A stretch of DNA of 64,000 nt, from positions 5,486,001 to 5,550,000 of the forward strand of contig CM064868.1 in NCBI GenBank assembly GCA_032719365.1. Reading direction: 5' to 3'. Made by a program: the position numbers and the translations under genes. Source of the stretch: Prinsepia uniflora. Its lineage: Eukaryota; Streptophyta; Magnoliopsida; Rosales; Rosaceae. The stretch's first letter is position 1; every line of letters begins with the position of its first letter. Shown one piece after another: positions 24,641-36,724 of this stretch. Under the pieces are notes generated by a model. That model was not told the origin of the DNA and did no database searches. It saw only the letters and a program-made list of their open reading frames with translations.

Positions 24641-26482
24641 TAAGGCGTTCAGGGCGAAATTACGATTTTTCCCCTAGACGAGAGTAAAAATTGACTTTTG
24701 ACCCGAGAGGTTCAATGCACGTGGACCGAGGATTATTACATAGATCGAGTCGATACGAGTTCGTAAACAGGCAGCACGTCAAAATCAGACATTCGACGGG
24801 AAAGTTACGGGTCACGGAAGTTTCAAAATACTATTGCACGAATTACGAGACGAGTAGACTTTTGTCTTGAGTGGGCCCCATATATTTTTCCAGGCCCAAT
24901 GGATGAGTGACAAGTGTCACTCATCCATTGCCTATCACCTTACATACATGCACCCACCCCCTTCTCTGTTTCATTTGATCTCACCCGAAACCCAAACACC
25001 ATAACCCACCCCAACCTTCACAAACCTTCATCTTCTTGAGGATCCCTGTGAGACTGAGAGTGAGGCTGAGGGTGAGACGGTGACGGCAAGGAGGTGGCAG
25101 GACCGTCGTGGATGGCGGTGGAGTCGCGGGAAAAAGGTAAACCGTAAGTCGGTTTTGGTTCAAAATTGGAAAATGGGGTTTGGGCGTGTGTTGATCGATT
25201 TGGTTGATCCTAGCAGGTTCTAAGGATTGAGACGATTCCAATGGACTGGTTTTCAAGGCAGGAGGTGACCAGAATCGAGGGCTATCGACGGAGGAAAAAC
25301 TGGGCCGCAAAGATCAAATCGAACATGTAGATTCTAGGCTGTTTTTTTAAGTTTTGTTCACATAGATCGATTGCTTAGGACTGGACGATCATGCTGGAAC
25401 CAACGACAGTGAAAATGGTGGTCGGAGTTGGAAGAACGGACCGGGTCGGGTCTGTGGGTCCGCGTGACTCGGTTGTAGAGAACCGGGTTGATCTGGACAG
25501 ATGACAGGGATGATGACATCATTGATGACGTCATCATGTTAGATGACGTCTTCATACCAGACCTGACATGTCATCTGACACGTGTCAAATGTTAGATGTC
25601 AGTGATGACGTCACTGTTGACGTTAGTATTGACTTTGACCGTTAACCGCTGACGTCAGGAGGTGACTAGAATTGAGGGCTATCGACGGAGGAAAAACTGG
25701 GCCGCGAAGATCAAATCGAACATGTAGTTTCTAGGCTATTTTTTTAAGTTTTGTTCACATAGATCGATTGCTTAGGACTGGACGATCATGCTGGAACCAA
25801 CGAGAGAGAAAATGGTGGTCGGAGTTGGAAGAACGGACTGGGTCGGGTTCATGGGTTCGCGTGACCCGGTTGCAGAGAACCGGGTTGATCCGGATAGAGG
25901 GCAGGGATGATGACATCATTGATGACGTCATCATGTCAGACCTGACATGTCATCTGACACGTGTCAGATGTTAGATGTTAGTGATGACGTCATTACTGAC
26001 GTCAGTATTGACTTTGACCGTTAACCGCTGACCAGAATTGAGGGCTATCGAAGGAGGAAAAAATGGGCCGCGAAGATCAAATCGAACATGTAGTTTCTAG
26101 GCTATTTTTTTTAAAGTTTTGTTCACATAGATCGATTGCTTAGGACTGGACAATCATGCTGCAACCAACGACAGCGAAAATGGTGGTCGGAGTTGGAAGA
26201 AGGGACTGGGTCGGGTCCGTGGGTACGCGTGACTCGATTGGAGAGAACCGGGTTGATCCGGACAGAGGACAGGGATGATGACATCATTGATGATGTCATC
26301 GTGTTAGATGACGTCTTCATGTCAGACCTGACATGTCATCTGACACGTGTAAGATGTTAGTGATGACGTCACTGCTGACGTCAGTATTAACTTTGACTAT
26401 TAACGGCTGACGTCAGCGTTGACTTTGTTGACGTCAGTGTTGACTTTTTGGACATCGTTGACTTTTGACTAGCCACTTTTAA
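24641..26482 (+). mobile_element. LTR lacking its first bases, left part (continues at 29378)
   Basis: Begins inside the LTR pattern ('ttcagggcgaaattacgatt') without the TGTAAC start. Downstream it has the usual order: 'gttgacttttgac', 'aggcagcacgtcaaaat', and 'gatgagtgacaagtgtcac'. It contains three tandem 370-400 bp copies at 25259-26410 and is interrupted at 26482 by a solo LTR. No gene. Confidence 0.6.
25259..26410. repeat. Three tandem copies of a 370-400 bp unit inside an LTR
   Basis: Units start about 25259, 25656 and 26029. Each runs from 'gaccagaattgagggctatc' through 'cacatagatcgattgcttag' and 'gaaccgggttgatc' to a block rich in TGACGTCA and CTGACACGTGT, ending near 'ttaaccgctgac'. 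They are diverged by scattered substitutions and small indels. The similar short open frames on each copy arise from the repetition and are not genes. Confidence 0.85.
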
Positions 26483-29372
26483 TGACAGGACCCGTCCTAA
26501 CTGGACCTCGATAACCGTGCCCTGTCCTGCTCCCGTCTGACAAGTCAACTGAAGTCCCGAAACTATCCTTCAGCACCTATCTGACAAGGGATAACTGCGC
26601 TGATTTTCGCTCATGCCTCCAACTCGAGATCAGCCCCGAACGTTGTGCCACGGCCTAGAGGGTCATCAAAAACAGAAAGGTGTGAGTGGACAAAAATATA
26701 TTCGTTAAAACACATTTATCAAAACACATTGTTTACCCTCCAGTTTATCAAACCTGCATGCATATGGAAAAACATATGAAACACCAACAATGGCCTTCCA
26801 GCCAAACCACATAACAAGTTAAATCCCGGCTCTCAGGCCAAAACATACGAACACATAATCACCTGGCCATACAGACCAGAACTCGTACTCAATACCAGTA
26901 CGTAATCACAATCAACATCATACACAAGTTCACAAGCAATTACTCAAGAAATCAATCAATCAATCCGCACTATTCACAAGTGCACAAACCATCACATTGT
27001 CACATCTGCACTACGCGTAGGCCATAACTCGTGCCTCAGTCGTCTGGGAAGTCACCCCGAGCTCCGACTGCCTCGACATGCATCACCCCGAGCGTTAGCC
27101 GTCTGGGAACACCCCAAGCCTCGGCTATCTGGGAATATATCTCACCCCGAGTACCAGCCGTCTGGGAACACCCCGAGTTCTGGCTGTCTGGGAACAATCA
27201 CAATCATATCCCCGAGCTTCGGTCGTCTGGGAACACCCCTAGCTTCGACCGTCTGGGTATTCACAATCACAATCACAATGAAAATCATCCCGGGAGCATA
27301 TCCCAAAACACCTCAATCAAATCCTTGACTTCAAACCAAGTCAAAATTGTTAACAACCGGGACTCAAGCCCAAATAGCATTTATACGTAAATCCGCACAT
27401 AGAAAACATTATAATAATCCAAAATCATCCTTGACTCACCAATTAAGTCAAAATACTCTTTTGGAAACCTTTTTAACTCCAGGCCTAGCCCAAAATACCA
27501 TTTGCACATTTCCCCGAAAAACGTGCCCAAAATACCGATTAAAATATTCATTAAGTCACACAAAATCATGCCACATCATCAGGACATCATTGCAAGTCAA
27601 TTCATGCAATCAATCATGGGAAAACAGTTAACTATGCATGCATATCAATTTATAAAGCAAACGTCCACTCACACACCGTCCAAATCGCTCGCTTCCCGAG
27701 CTGCACGCGTTTCCGTGATTTTCGACACTTGCCAAGAATCCTGAATCCTGTCCAAAATCATTACTCAGGGTCACTAAGGACTCAATTTACATCCTACTAA
27801 TTTCTCGTAATTTTTCGGGAATTTAATATTAATTTAAAATATAACATAAACCGTCGGACCCTCGAAACATAATCGAGACGGCGTCCGATCGACTCGAAAC
27901 CAAAACCAAAAATGTTCGTTACATTAAATAGGACAAATTTCATGTTGAACTCACCTCGGGATTCTCCCTCACGCGCCCCCACGCGCCGCCGTGAGTGGCT
28001 GCGCGTGGGTGCCACGCGCTGCTACAGTACCCGTGAACAGTTCCCTTCCTCACCCGTTTACCTGGTAAACGGGTCCGGTTAGCCCGCGATGCAACCTGAC
28101 TGGGATCCTGTCCATTCCCAGTTAATTCCTTCAATTGATTACTCTAATTGCATCGTTATAAACCCAATTACAGTTCTGTGATTCGACTTACAATAATTCT
28201 TACCTCAATCCCATCGACTTTGAGTTTGAAATATCAAAGAACCCGCACTCACTGTTCATCATCGAATTGAACCAATTTCCATCAAATTCGTGAAATTGAT
28301 TCACGCAGAAGCTTCGTAGGAATCATAGAAACATAATTCCAAGCCCAATTGCAACGTACAACGCCTTTAATTCCACGACCCAATCCTTGAATTTTTCCAG
28401 TTCTGGCCATGTCCGTTCTACATCAAAATGACGTCCGTTTCTTTCGTTTTTGGTTGGGTTCGACTCGAAACGATGTCAGAAGGCTGAATTCATGGTCAAT
28501 TGCATCAAAGCGAGTTCAATTAGAGAAGCCCGAATTCAAATTTTATGAAGGTTGATGTTCGGGTGTTCATAGTATTCTAGGTTTAGATATTTCCTCATTT
28601 CACCTTCATAACGTCTTCTCAATTTGTCTCTCATCCCTCTCACACATCAATTCGACAGAAGGCTTGAGGTCTGAGAATGGAGAGCATACTCATGCTCTGT
28701 TTTTTTGTTCTTCACACTACACACACCTGCACGACTTAGTAAATTATTCAGCCACAGCCACTAATCATGCTAGTCAAGGGACAAGTGTCATTTAATGGCA
28801 CTCTCATACCAAGATTAACCCTTAACCGTCCAACTCATTACCACTAATCATTCTCTTAAAGTGACAAATGTCACTTAACAAACTAAATGAGTCATTCAAC
28901 TTAATGATTCATCAGTATAACCTAAAAATAACAAAGGGACAAAGACCAAAATACCCTTAATTGAGAAATTACCAAATTGCCCTTCACGTTCTCAGGTCCG
29001 TAACTTTTTCGTTCGGACTCTGATTGACGCATGCCACCTGTCTACGAATTCAACATCCTGAAACCTACCCAACGGTACTTCCTGAAAGTCCAAACAATGT
29101 CCTGATCAAAAAGTCAACAAATGACCCCTGTTGACCAATTTACCAAATTACCCTCAAACTTCCGCTCGTCATAACTTTTTCCTCGAATGTCGAAATCGGG
29201 CGTGCCACCTGTCCATGAACTCGTGATGTCCCGAACTACGTCACGGTCATCTGTCAAAGTCCGTTTGACCGCTCGAATCAAAAGTCAACCGTTCGCCCAA
29301 TTCTAGGGGCAAAATCGTCATTTTCCTCAAAATTTTTCAATTTTTCCTTTTTCGAATTTCCGGGGCGTCACA
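26483..29372 (-). mobile_element. Solo LTR, target duplication TTTAA
   Basis: 2890 bp. On the minus strand it begins TGTGACGCCCCGG (29372) and ends CTGTCA (26483). TTTAA at 26478-26482 is repeated at 29373-29377. No interior or second LTR is present, so it is a solo LTR left by LTR-LTR recombination. It contains the CCGTCTGGGAACACC repeats at 27035-27260 and the GC-rich CACGCGC hairpin block near 27970-28020. Frames inside (for example 27031-27390) are products of the repeats. Confidence 0.9.
27035..27260. repeat. Minisatellite-like CCGTCTGGGAA repeats in LTR
   Basis: The phrase C-G-T-C-T-G-G-G-A-A followed by 'caccccgagc' and a TCGG-type end recurs about seven times with 25-40 bp spacing. 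The complementary phrase (CCCAGACGGTCGG) appears twice in the LTR of the young element at 45431-45480, so the repeat belongs to the family. Confidence 0.7.
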
Positions 29373-29377
29373 TTTAA

Positions 29378-30620
29378 CCCGAGCGTGGGGGGTGCGTGGG
29401 TATGTATTTCGAGGTGGGACTAGGACCATTTTAAAGGTTTCGACAATACGAATCCAATAATGGTGGTTTCGAGTCGATTGAAGATCGTTAAGTTGGTCAA
29501 ATTGAGGTTTAAAGCCTAAGGAAGCGTGTTCGGGACACATTGACTTTTCCGGGAATGTTAGAGTTTCTTGATATGGACTTGTATAGGTTGGTAGTAACCT
29601 TTGAGTATGTTTTGGATAGGTCTGGATGACCTGGAGAGTTTGGATTAGCCCGGAGAGGCTTATGGCATGCGCATCGAGACGCATTATGGACGGTAAGTGA
29701 GTGGGCTTTGTTTTATGAATATGATGCATGCATAAATATTTTATATGTGTTTATGAACATATTTTGAGATGCCATGAGTGCATGTGATTTAAATATGAAT
29801 TGTTTAGCATTTTCGGAGGAAAACGCGTTATTGCACGTAGTTCGAAATTTCTGTTTTATATGATGTTTGGGCTTCGGCCGAGTGTACTACGTGTTTGTAT
29901 TTTATATGATTCCGAAGGTTTAATGGAGAGGCGTGAAACTGAGGAATTTATTTACGATTTTGGAGGATTTCACGGAGATGCATGAAATCGAGATTCAGGC
30001 ATGAGTCCTAGTTAAACGTTGATTTGAAAGTGATTTGGGAATGAGAAATGATTTTTGGATTTGGAAATATCTTTTGGGCATGTGACCCAGTTGATTTGAG
30101 GTTTGACTTAGAGTATAGTCAAACGTGAGATAAGTCGGGCAGTGACCTAGTTATGAGTTTTACGAAAGATATTTCGGGCATGAGACCCAGTTGTGGATTT
30201 TATAGGATTCTAGGAATCCTGAGATAGGAAGTGTCGTTGGACACTGGATTTTCGGGCGAAGACCCAATTGGTGATATTTCGGGCTATGACCCCTTTGGTG
30301 ATGTTCCGTGGTTGAGGCCCTGTTAATGATGGTATTCGGGTGAGTCCTGAATGATATGACGCTCGCCTCCAGACTGCGGATGTGTTCCTTCAGGAGAAGT
30401 CACGATGCACTGCCTGTTTTCGAACAGCCGCGGGAAGCAATGACCAAGGGAGGCTCGACTTAGGAGTGCTGATGTTATCCTCTGAGATCGATCGTCGATG
30501 TGTTCGCGATGATCTAGAGATGGTCACGACCAGTGATGTGTTCATGGTGACATGCTAGAATTGTGAGTGGTCCTGAACTATATGCACATGTATTAGGATT
30601 AGAATCGTGACTGACACTGA
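29378..30620 (+). mobile_element. Plus-strand LTR, right part, interrupted at 30620
   Basis: Continues the LTR left at 26482. It has the 'gacggtaagtgagtgggctt' and 'gatgcatgcataaat' phrases, then repeated short inverted phrases (TCGGGC..GACCCAG) at 30070-30350. The region 30358-30615 resembles 40734-40980 of another LTR. The LTR end is not reached: an antisense LTR begins at 30621 and the remainder is not found to the right. No gene. Confidence 0.6.
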
Positions 30621-31288
30621 TGTCAGGACCCACCCCGGTTTCACCCCGAAAACCGAGGTAAATCCTGCTCCCATCTGACACCCCGACACAAAAACTACTG
30701 AACACGCCCGAAAAGGCATTAAAACACCCAGTCAGACGCAGGAGAACTTTTAAAACATCCCGAAGTTAAAATTTACAGAGCATAGTACTAAATACAAAAG
30801 AAAGAAAATCGATACAAAGAGTACACGCACTACGAAAAATTTAAACACTCCGGGATCCCTTCCGCGACTTCTATGCCTCAGACGCTGCCTCGACGCCGAA
30901 ACCCCGCTCTAGCTCCACGACCTGGAGGGAAATTTAAAAACAGAAGGTGTGAGTGGACCATAAATAAAAGAAAAGTTTCCAAAACCATTTATAAGAAAAA
31001 CCGGGTTTGGCCCTCCGTTTTGAAACCACATGCATAACCCAGTTAGTAAAGCAGTTATAGTTCACATAAACCTCATCATAAAAACAGAAACACTATAAAA
31101 TAGTTATAGAAATCATATCATCAGCGTCATAAAATTGTATCAGAAAACATAAATACCAAGCCAGAACCAACCGATCAAACCTGTTGGATCTATCCGAGTC
31201 TTTAAACTCAATCCAGGCCTCAATAATATCCGAGTCTTTAAACTCCCGAGTCTTTAAACTCAACAGGCCTACGGGGGAAATATCAATA
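30621..31288 (-). mobile_element. Antisense LTR, 3' end part (continues at 34166)
   Basis: Starts with TGTCAGGACC, the complement of an LTR end. It is the reverse complement of 34160-33490 in the solo LTR next to it, so the two are close relatives in opposite orientation. It is interrupted at 31288 by that solo LTR. Confidence 0.75.
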
Positions 31289-34160
31289 TGTAACAACCCG
31301 GTGATTAGTGAGGTTAATCGTGGTTAGTTGGAATGACGATTTTGCCCCTAGTTTGGGCAAAATAGTTGACTTTTAGTCGGGTGGTCAAATGGGGGTTGAC
31401 CAGTGACTAGGACGTAGTTTAGGACGTCACAAATCCATAGGCAGGTGGCACGCCTGATTCCGACATCCGAGGAGGAAATTGTGATGTTCGGAAGGTCGAG
31501 GGCATAACCGTAATTAGGGGGAATAGTGGACTTTTTGAATAATCAAGTTTTGGTAGGTTGACCTAGCATGGTTAGATAGGTTTCGTCGTCCTGAGTTCGG
31601 TGACAGGCGGCACGTATTCATCGGACTTACGAGGCGAGAGTTACGGGTCTAGGAAGTTTTGGTAAAACCGTAAAAAGGTGTAAAACAGGGGGGGTATTTT
31701 GGTCTTTTTGGTTTCTGGGGATTTGTGCAGAGAAAGCAGAATGGATGGCTGGGATTTAACCAGGTGGGATAAGGATGGACTGGATTGTGACACATGGCAA
31801 AGGTGTAGTGGGTTCTGGGGGGTTCTTCTGTGTGTGTGCGGTCCTAAATAATTGGGTGAACCCGTGTGTGCGTGTGCGGTTCTTCGAAACACAGAGAAAC
31901 AGAGTGAGCTAGTGAGGAGAAATTGAGGAGTGATTGTGGCTGGTGATGAGTTCTGGTGAGTGAGGGAGAGACAGGGAGGTCAGTGTGAGCTGGTGGTGGT
32001 GATTTGGAGCTGTGATCGTGCACGGCGGCACGGCGGAGCCGCAATCGAAGAGTAAGATTTCCTGCTCTGTTTTCCCGTGAAATTTCAGTTGGAAAGTCGT
32101 GAGTCTAGGCTTAGTGTCGATGGGATTGAAGGTCAGGGTTATGTTCAGGGAGGTCCTAGGTGTCGACTGGGATGGTCGCCGTGACGGGGGGGTGTTCACG
32201 GCGGAGCTCGGTTGAAGTGGAGTCTCTGTTCCTCTGTTTGGCCGTAAACTTCAAACGGTGAGTCGACGAGTTTGGGGGTGAGTCGAGGGTAACGGAGGTG
32301 TGGTCTAGGTTCAGTGAAGTCCTAGGATGTGTTTGGTGTAGCCACCATGAATGGAGGTGAGCTGGGTGGCTGGATCGTGAAGCAGGGGAGTTTGGGGCTG
32401 TCTGGTTTCGAGTTCAGTCGACGGGTTAGGGACGGTGTCGAGGTGAACGGAGTTGGGGAATGGATTCGTGGTGTCTGGACGAAGCTGCTGGTGAAAGAAG
32501 GGACTGAAATGGTGGCCGGACGGTGGAGAATGCTTCTCGCCGGTCCAAGCCACGGCGGCCGGTTCAGCACAGTACGGGAGGTTGACGATGGTACTGTAGC
32601 TGGCGCGTGAGGGCCACGCGCAGCCACTTTGGGCGGCGCGTGGGGGCGCGTGCGGCGGCGGTTGGGAAAACGATCAACATGACTTTTGGTCCAGGAGTTG
32701 TGGTGAGTTCAATGGAGTTGGTTTTGGGGCAATCGGACATCGTTTGAGGTTAGGTCCGCGAGGGTGAAAGTTTAGGGTCTCGGGTTTTAGGTTTTTGATT
32801 CGGGGAATTTTAAGGAAAATTAAGTAGCTTTTTCGTAGACGTATTAGTGGCGTAATTTGACGGTGATTGACAGGATCGGGATTTCCCGAGGAAACCGAGG
32901 AACGTGCTGGACGTTCGGGACGCGAGTAGGGCTCAGTACTGTGAGTGGACCCCTTCTCTAAACTCGAACATGCATAACTGTTTTCTATAATTGTTTTATG
33001 GTTTTAATCATGATTTTATGTTTATCGAATATGTTTGGCTGGTTTTACATTATTACACGTTTTTTTAAGGAAATTGGTTTTTAGCACGTTTTACGAGGAA
33101 TGGTTGGTTTCTGGAATTTATGCTATGGTTTTGGGATTTCAAATGATAAGTGATTTTCAATGGTTATAAGTGGATTTTGGAACATGATTTCAATGATCAA
33201 GGTTTTTGGTTCTAGAAACGGATTTCGGAAATGGAAGTTGGTTTTAAAGTGGGAAAGTGGACTCCGGATTTGGGTTCGGAATGACGGTTCTGGATGCCGG
33301 AAGGGCATCAGACCAGTGATTTCGGATTCGGGTTTGGATGAGGATTTGGTAAATGGTTTTCAAATGGTTTTGAGATTGGATTTGCTGGATCTGGATATTG
33401 GGTTTAAAGACCCGGATATATGTGACGGGGGACTGGCCGGATTGGCTTTAAAGACCCGGATTGAGTTTAAAGACTCGGGAGTTTAAAGACTCGGATATAT
33501 TGATTTTCCCCCGTAGGCCTTGAGTTTAAAGACTCGGATATGATTAAGGCCTGGATTGAGTTTAAAGACTCGGGAGTTTAAAGACTCGGATAGGTCCAGC
33601 AGGTTTGATCGGGAAAATGATGATGTGATGTTATGATTTCTGATATGATTTTATGATTCACATGTTGTGGTTTTATTTCTAACTGTTTTATAGTGTTTCT
33701 GTTTCTTATGATGCGGTATATGGTAAATTGATTTATAATTGTGTTCGTAATTATTGGTTATGCATGTGGTTTTCAAAACGGAGGGTGAAACTTGGCTTTC
33801 TTATAAAATGGTTTTAGAAACTTTCTTTTATCATGGTCCACTCACACTTTTGGTTTTAAATTGCCCTCCAGGTTGTGGAGCGAGCGCGGGGTCTTGACGT
33901 CGAGGCAGAGTCCGAGGCATAGAAGGGACGTGAGGGATCCCAGAATAGTTTTACAGACTTCCGAGTGCGTGTAATTTATCGGTTTTTAGTTCCTTGTATT
34001 TTCGTACTATGCTCTGTAAACGATAATGTTGGGGTATTCCGTTAATGACTCCTGCGTCTGACTGGGTTTGCGTGAGTTTTACTTGGGTGTTGTGTCGGGG
34101 AGTCAGACGGGAGCGGGATTGACCTCGGGTTTCGGGGTGAAACCGGGGTGGGTCCTGACA
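31289..34160 (+). mobile_element. Solo LTR, target duplication CAATA
   Basis: 2872 bp, TGTAACAACCC start and GGTCCTGACA end. CAATA at 31284-31288 is repeated at 34161-34165. It is inserted into an antisense copy of its own family. It contains the GC-rich GGCGCGTGAGGGCCACGCGC hairpin near 32600 and GAGTTTAAAGACTC motifs at 33400-33590. The plus-strand frame at 33160-33486 and antisense frames at 31641-32627 are LTR sequence without domains. Confidence 0.92.
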
Positions 34161-34165
34161 CAATA

Positions 34166-35934
34166 TATCCGAGTCTTTAAACTCCCGAGTCTTTAAACTC
34201 AATCCGGGTCTTTAAACCCAATCCGGGCCCGTCCCCCGTCAATCACAATATCCGGGTCTTTAAACCCAATATCCAGATCCAGCAAATCCAAACTAAAACC
34301 GTTTGAAAACCTTTTCTAAATCCATATCCAAACCCGAATCCGGAAATCCACTTTTCAACTTTAAAACCAAATTCCGCTTTCCGAAATCCGATTCTCAAAC
34401 CGAAAACCTTGATTATCGAAATCATGTTCCAAAATCCATTTATAATCATTGAAAACCAATTATCATTTGAAATCCCAAAACCATAGCATCATAATCAGAA
34501 ATCCACATTTCCTCGTAAAACGTGCCAAATACGTTATTTCTCGAAAACCGTGCAATTATGTAAAACCAACATCACATATTCAACAATCATGAAATCAAAC
34601 GTAAAACCATAAAACAAGTAATTAAAAGCAGTTATGCATGCTCGAGTTTAGAGAAAGGGTCCACTCACAGTACCGAGCCCTCAATCGCGTCCCGAACGTC
34701 TCGTACGTTCCTCTGCTTCCTCGGGAAGTCCCGATCCTGTCAACAATGACCAAAGTACGTTACTAACACGTCTACGGAAGTTCACCTAATTTTCCCCAAA
34801 AATCCCCGGGTCCTAAACGTAACGAACCGGAACCCTAAACCTTCACCCTCGCGGAACTAATCTCAAACGACGTCCGAACAACCCGAAACCAATTCCATTA
34901 GACTCGTCACAACTCCTAGACCATAAACTATGTTGACAACTTCCTCAAGAACCACCGCACGTGCCCCCACGCGCCGCCCAAAGTGGCTGCGCGTGGGCCT
35001 CACGCGCCAGCTACAGTACCATCGTCTTCCTCGAGTCGACCCGGTCGAACTGGCCTCTGCAATTCGAACCGGCGAGGACGGTTCACCGCCGTACCTGCAC
35101 CAAAACACCTCCTTTCTTCACCAACTGCTTCGTCCAGACCTAAGCTATCCATTCCTATACTCCAAACACCTCGACTCAACCTAAAACCTGTCGACTCAAG
35201 CTCGAACAGAAACCCAAACTGCCCCCTGTTTCCTACTCCGGCCACCCAGGTCTTCCCCCGCCACGGCAACCACCGTAGACGGTTCCTAAGGACCTAAGAA
35301 GTCGACTAGGACCAACCAAAACCCTCAACTCGTACTCAACACCCACGACTCAACGTTTGAACCCAGATTGAAAAACAGAGGACGCCGTGTATCCTCCGTC
35401 ATCCAGGATTCTGCCGTGCACTCCCTGTCACGCCTGCACAACCAGCAGCTACCTAGGACCCTACTGAGTCCCCTAAACCTCACTAGACTCCTCGATTCAA
35501 CCCCTAAAGCCACGACTTTCCAATTTGAAAATCGACGGCAAAACAGAGCACAGAGAGGAAAGAAGAAAGATTACCTGCGGTCGATCGCCGCCGTGAGCTC
35601 CGCTGGGGCTAGTCGACTCCTCTCACCCCTCACGACACCACCACGAGTCCAATTGCACCATACACGGTCACACCGCCACCACAAGCTCTCACCTCTTCTC
35701 TGTTTTCTATGAGAACTCAAACCTCTCACTCCTCTGGTTTCCTTCATAATCCCCACTCTCAAATCACTCACCACTTTCCTCCCTTCTCTCAGTCACTCTC
35801 ACACACTCACAAAACTCACTAACCCTCACGATCACCTCTCAATTTTCTCTCAATTCCTCCCTCTGTTTTCTGTTCTTCTCTCTGGTCGAACAAGCACGAA
35901 CACACATGGGCACCATCCCACACGTTCCAGGACC
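34166..35934 (-). mobile_element. Antisense LTR, middle part, truncated
   Basis: Continues the antisense LTR interrupted at 31288, mirroring about 33480 back to 31840 of the solo LTR. Its LTR start (about 430 bp expected) is absent: at 35935 another antisense LTR end begins, and the missing part is not found beyond that insertion. No gene. Confidence 0.65.
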
Positions 35935-36177
35935 CGTTCCAAATCCCCCGGGATTAACGTGGGACGCGCCTGCTCCCGGTCAGACCAGGGATAATTCCGA
36001 CTCTAGCCCTCGCCGGGGCATCCAGAGTAAGCCAGGATCGTAGGAGGAGGAGTGTGATGTCTCAGTCTTTGCTACAGCCCGCATCCGCGATCAACATGAA
36101 GGGCATTAAAACCACGAAAACTGTGAGTGGACAAAATAATATTTTAATAAAATGTTTTCATAATAAGACATTTATGC
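35935..36177 (-). mobile_element. Antisense LTR, 3' end part (continues at 42035 and 52504)
   Basis: Begins with 'ttccaggacccgtt', a degenerate form of the LTR end TGACAGGACCCGT. It follows the same order as the start of 36725-39607 ('ctgtgagtggacaaaa', then 'gacatttatgc'). Its three pieces (35935-36177, 42035-42884, 52504-54554) total about 3.1 kb, a full LTR ending in 'gggtcgttaca' at 54554. No matching target duplication at its outer ends. Confidence 0.65.
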
Positions 36178-36724
36178 TGTAACGACCCGTCCCGAATTAG
36201 TGGGATTAATTAAGGATTAATGACGGATTAGCAAGGCTAATCGGGGATTAGACGAGGATTAACGGACATTCAAGGCAAAATGACGATTTTGCCCCTAGAA
36301 TGGGCAAAATGTTGACTTTTCGTTCAGATGGTCAAATGGACTTTGACCAATGACCGTGACGTAGTTCGGGACGTCACGAGTTCATAGACAGATGGCACAC
36401 TCGATTCTGACATCCGAGGAAGAAGTTGTGACGATCGAAAGATCGGGGGCATTTTGGTAATTTTGGCGAAAAGGGGTCAACGGTTGACTTTTGACTCTGG
36501 AGGTCAGATGTTCGAGGGCCGTATACCGTTACGTAGATCGGGACGATACAAATCTGTAGACAGGCGGCACGTTGAATTCGGACATTTGACGGAGAAGTTA
36601 CGGTTCACGAAAGTTCGAGTACACTATTATTTGGCAGCAAGTGGGGCCCATATATTTTGGACAGGCCCAATGGATGAGTGACAAGTGTCACCCATCCATT
36701 GTCCAGCCCATTTCACTCATGCAT

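Noticed and set aside
27031..27390. 119-codon plus-strand frame
   Set aside because: Produced by the CCGTCTGGGAA minisatellite in a solo LTR; repetitive peptide without family resemblance.
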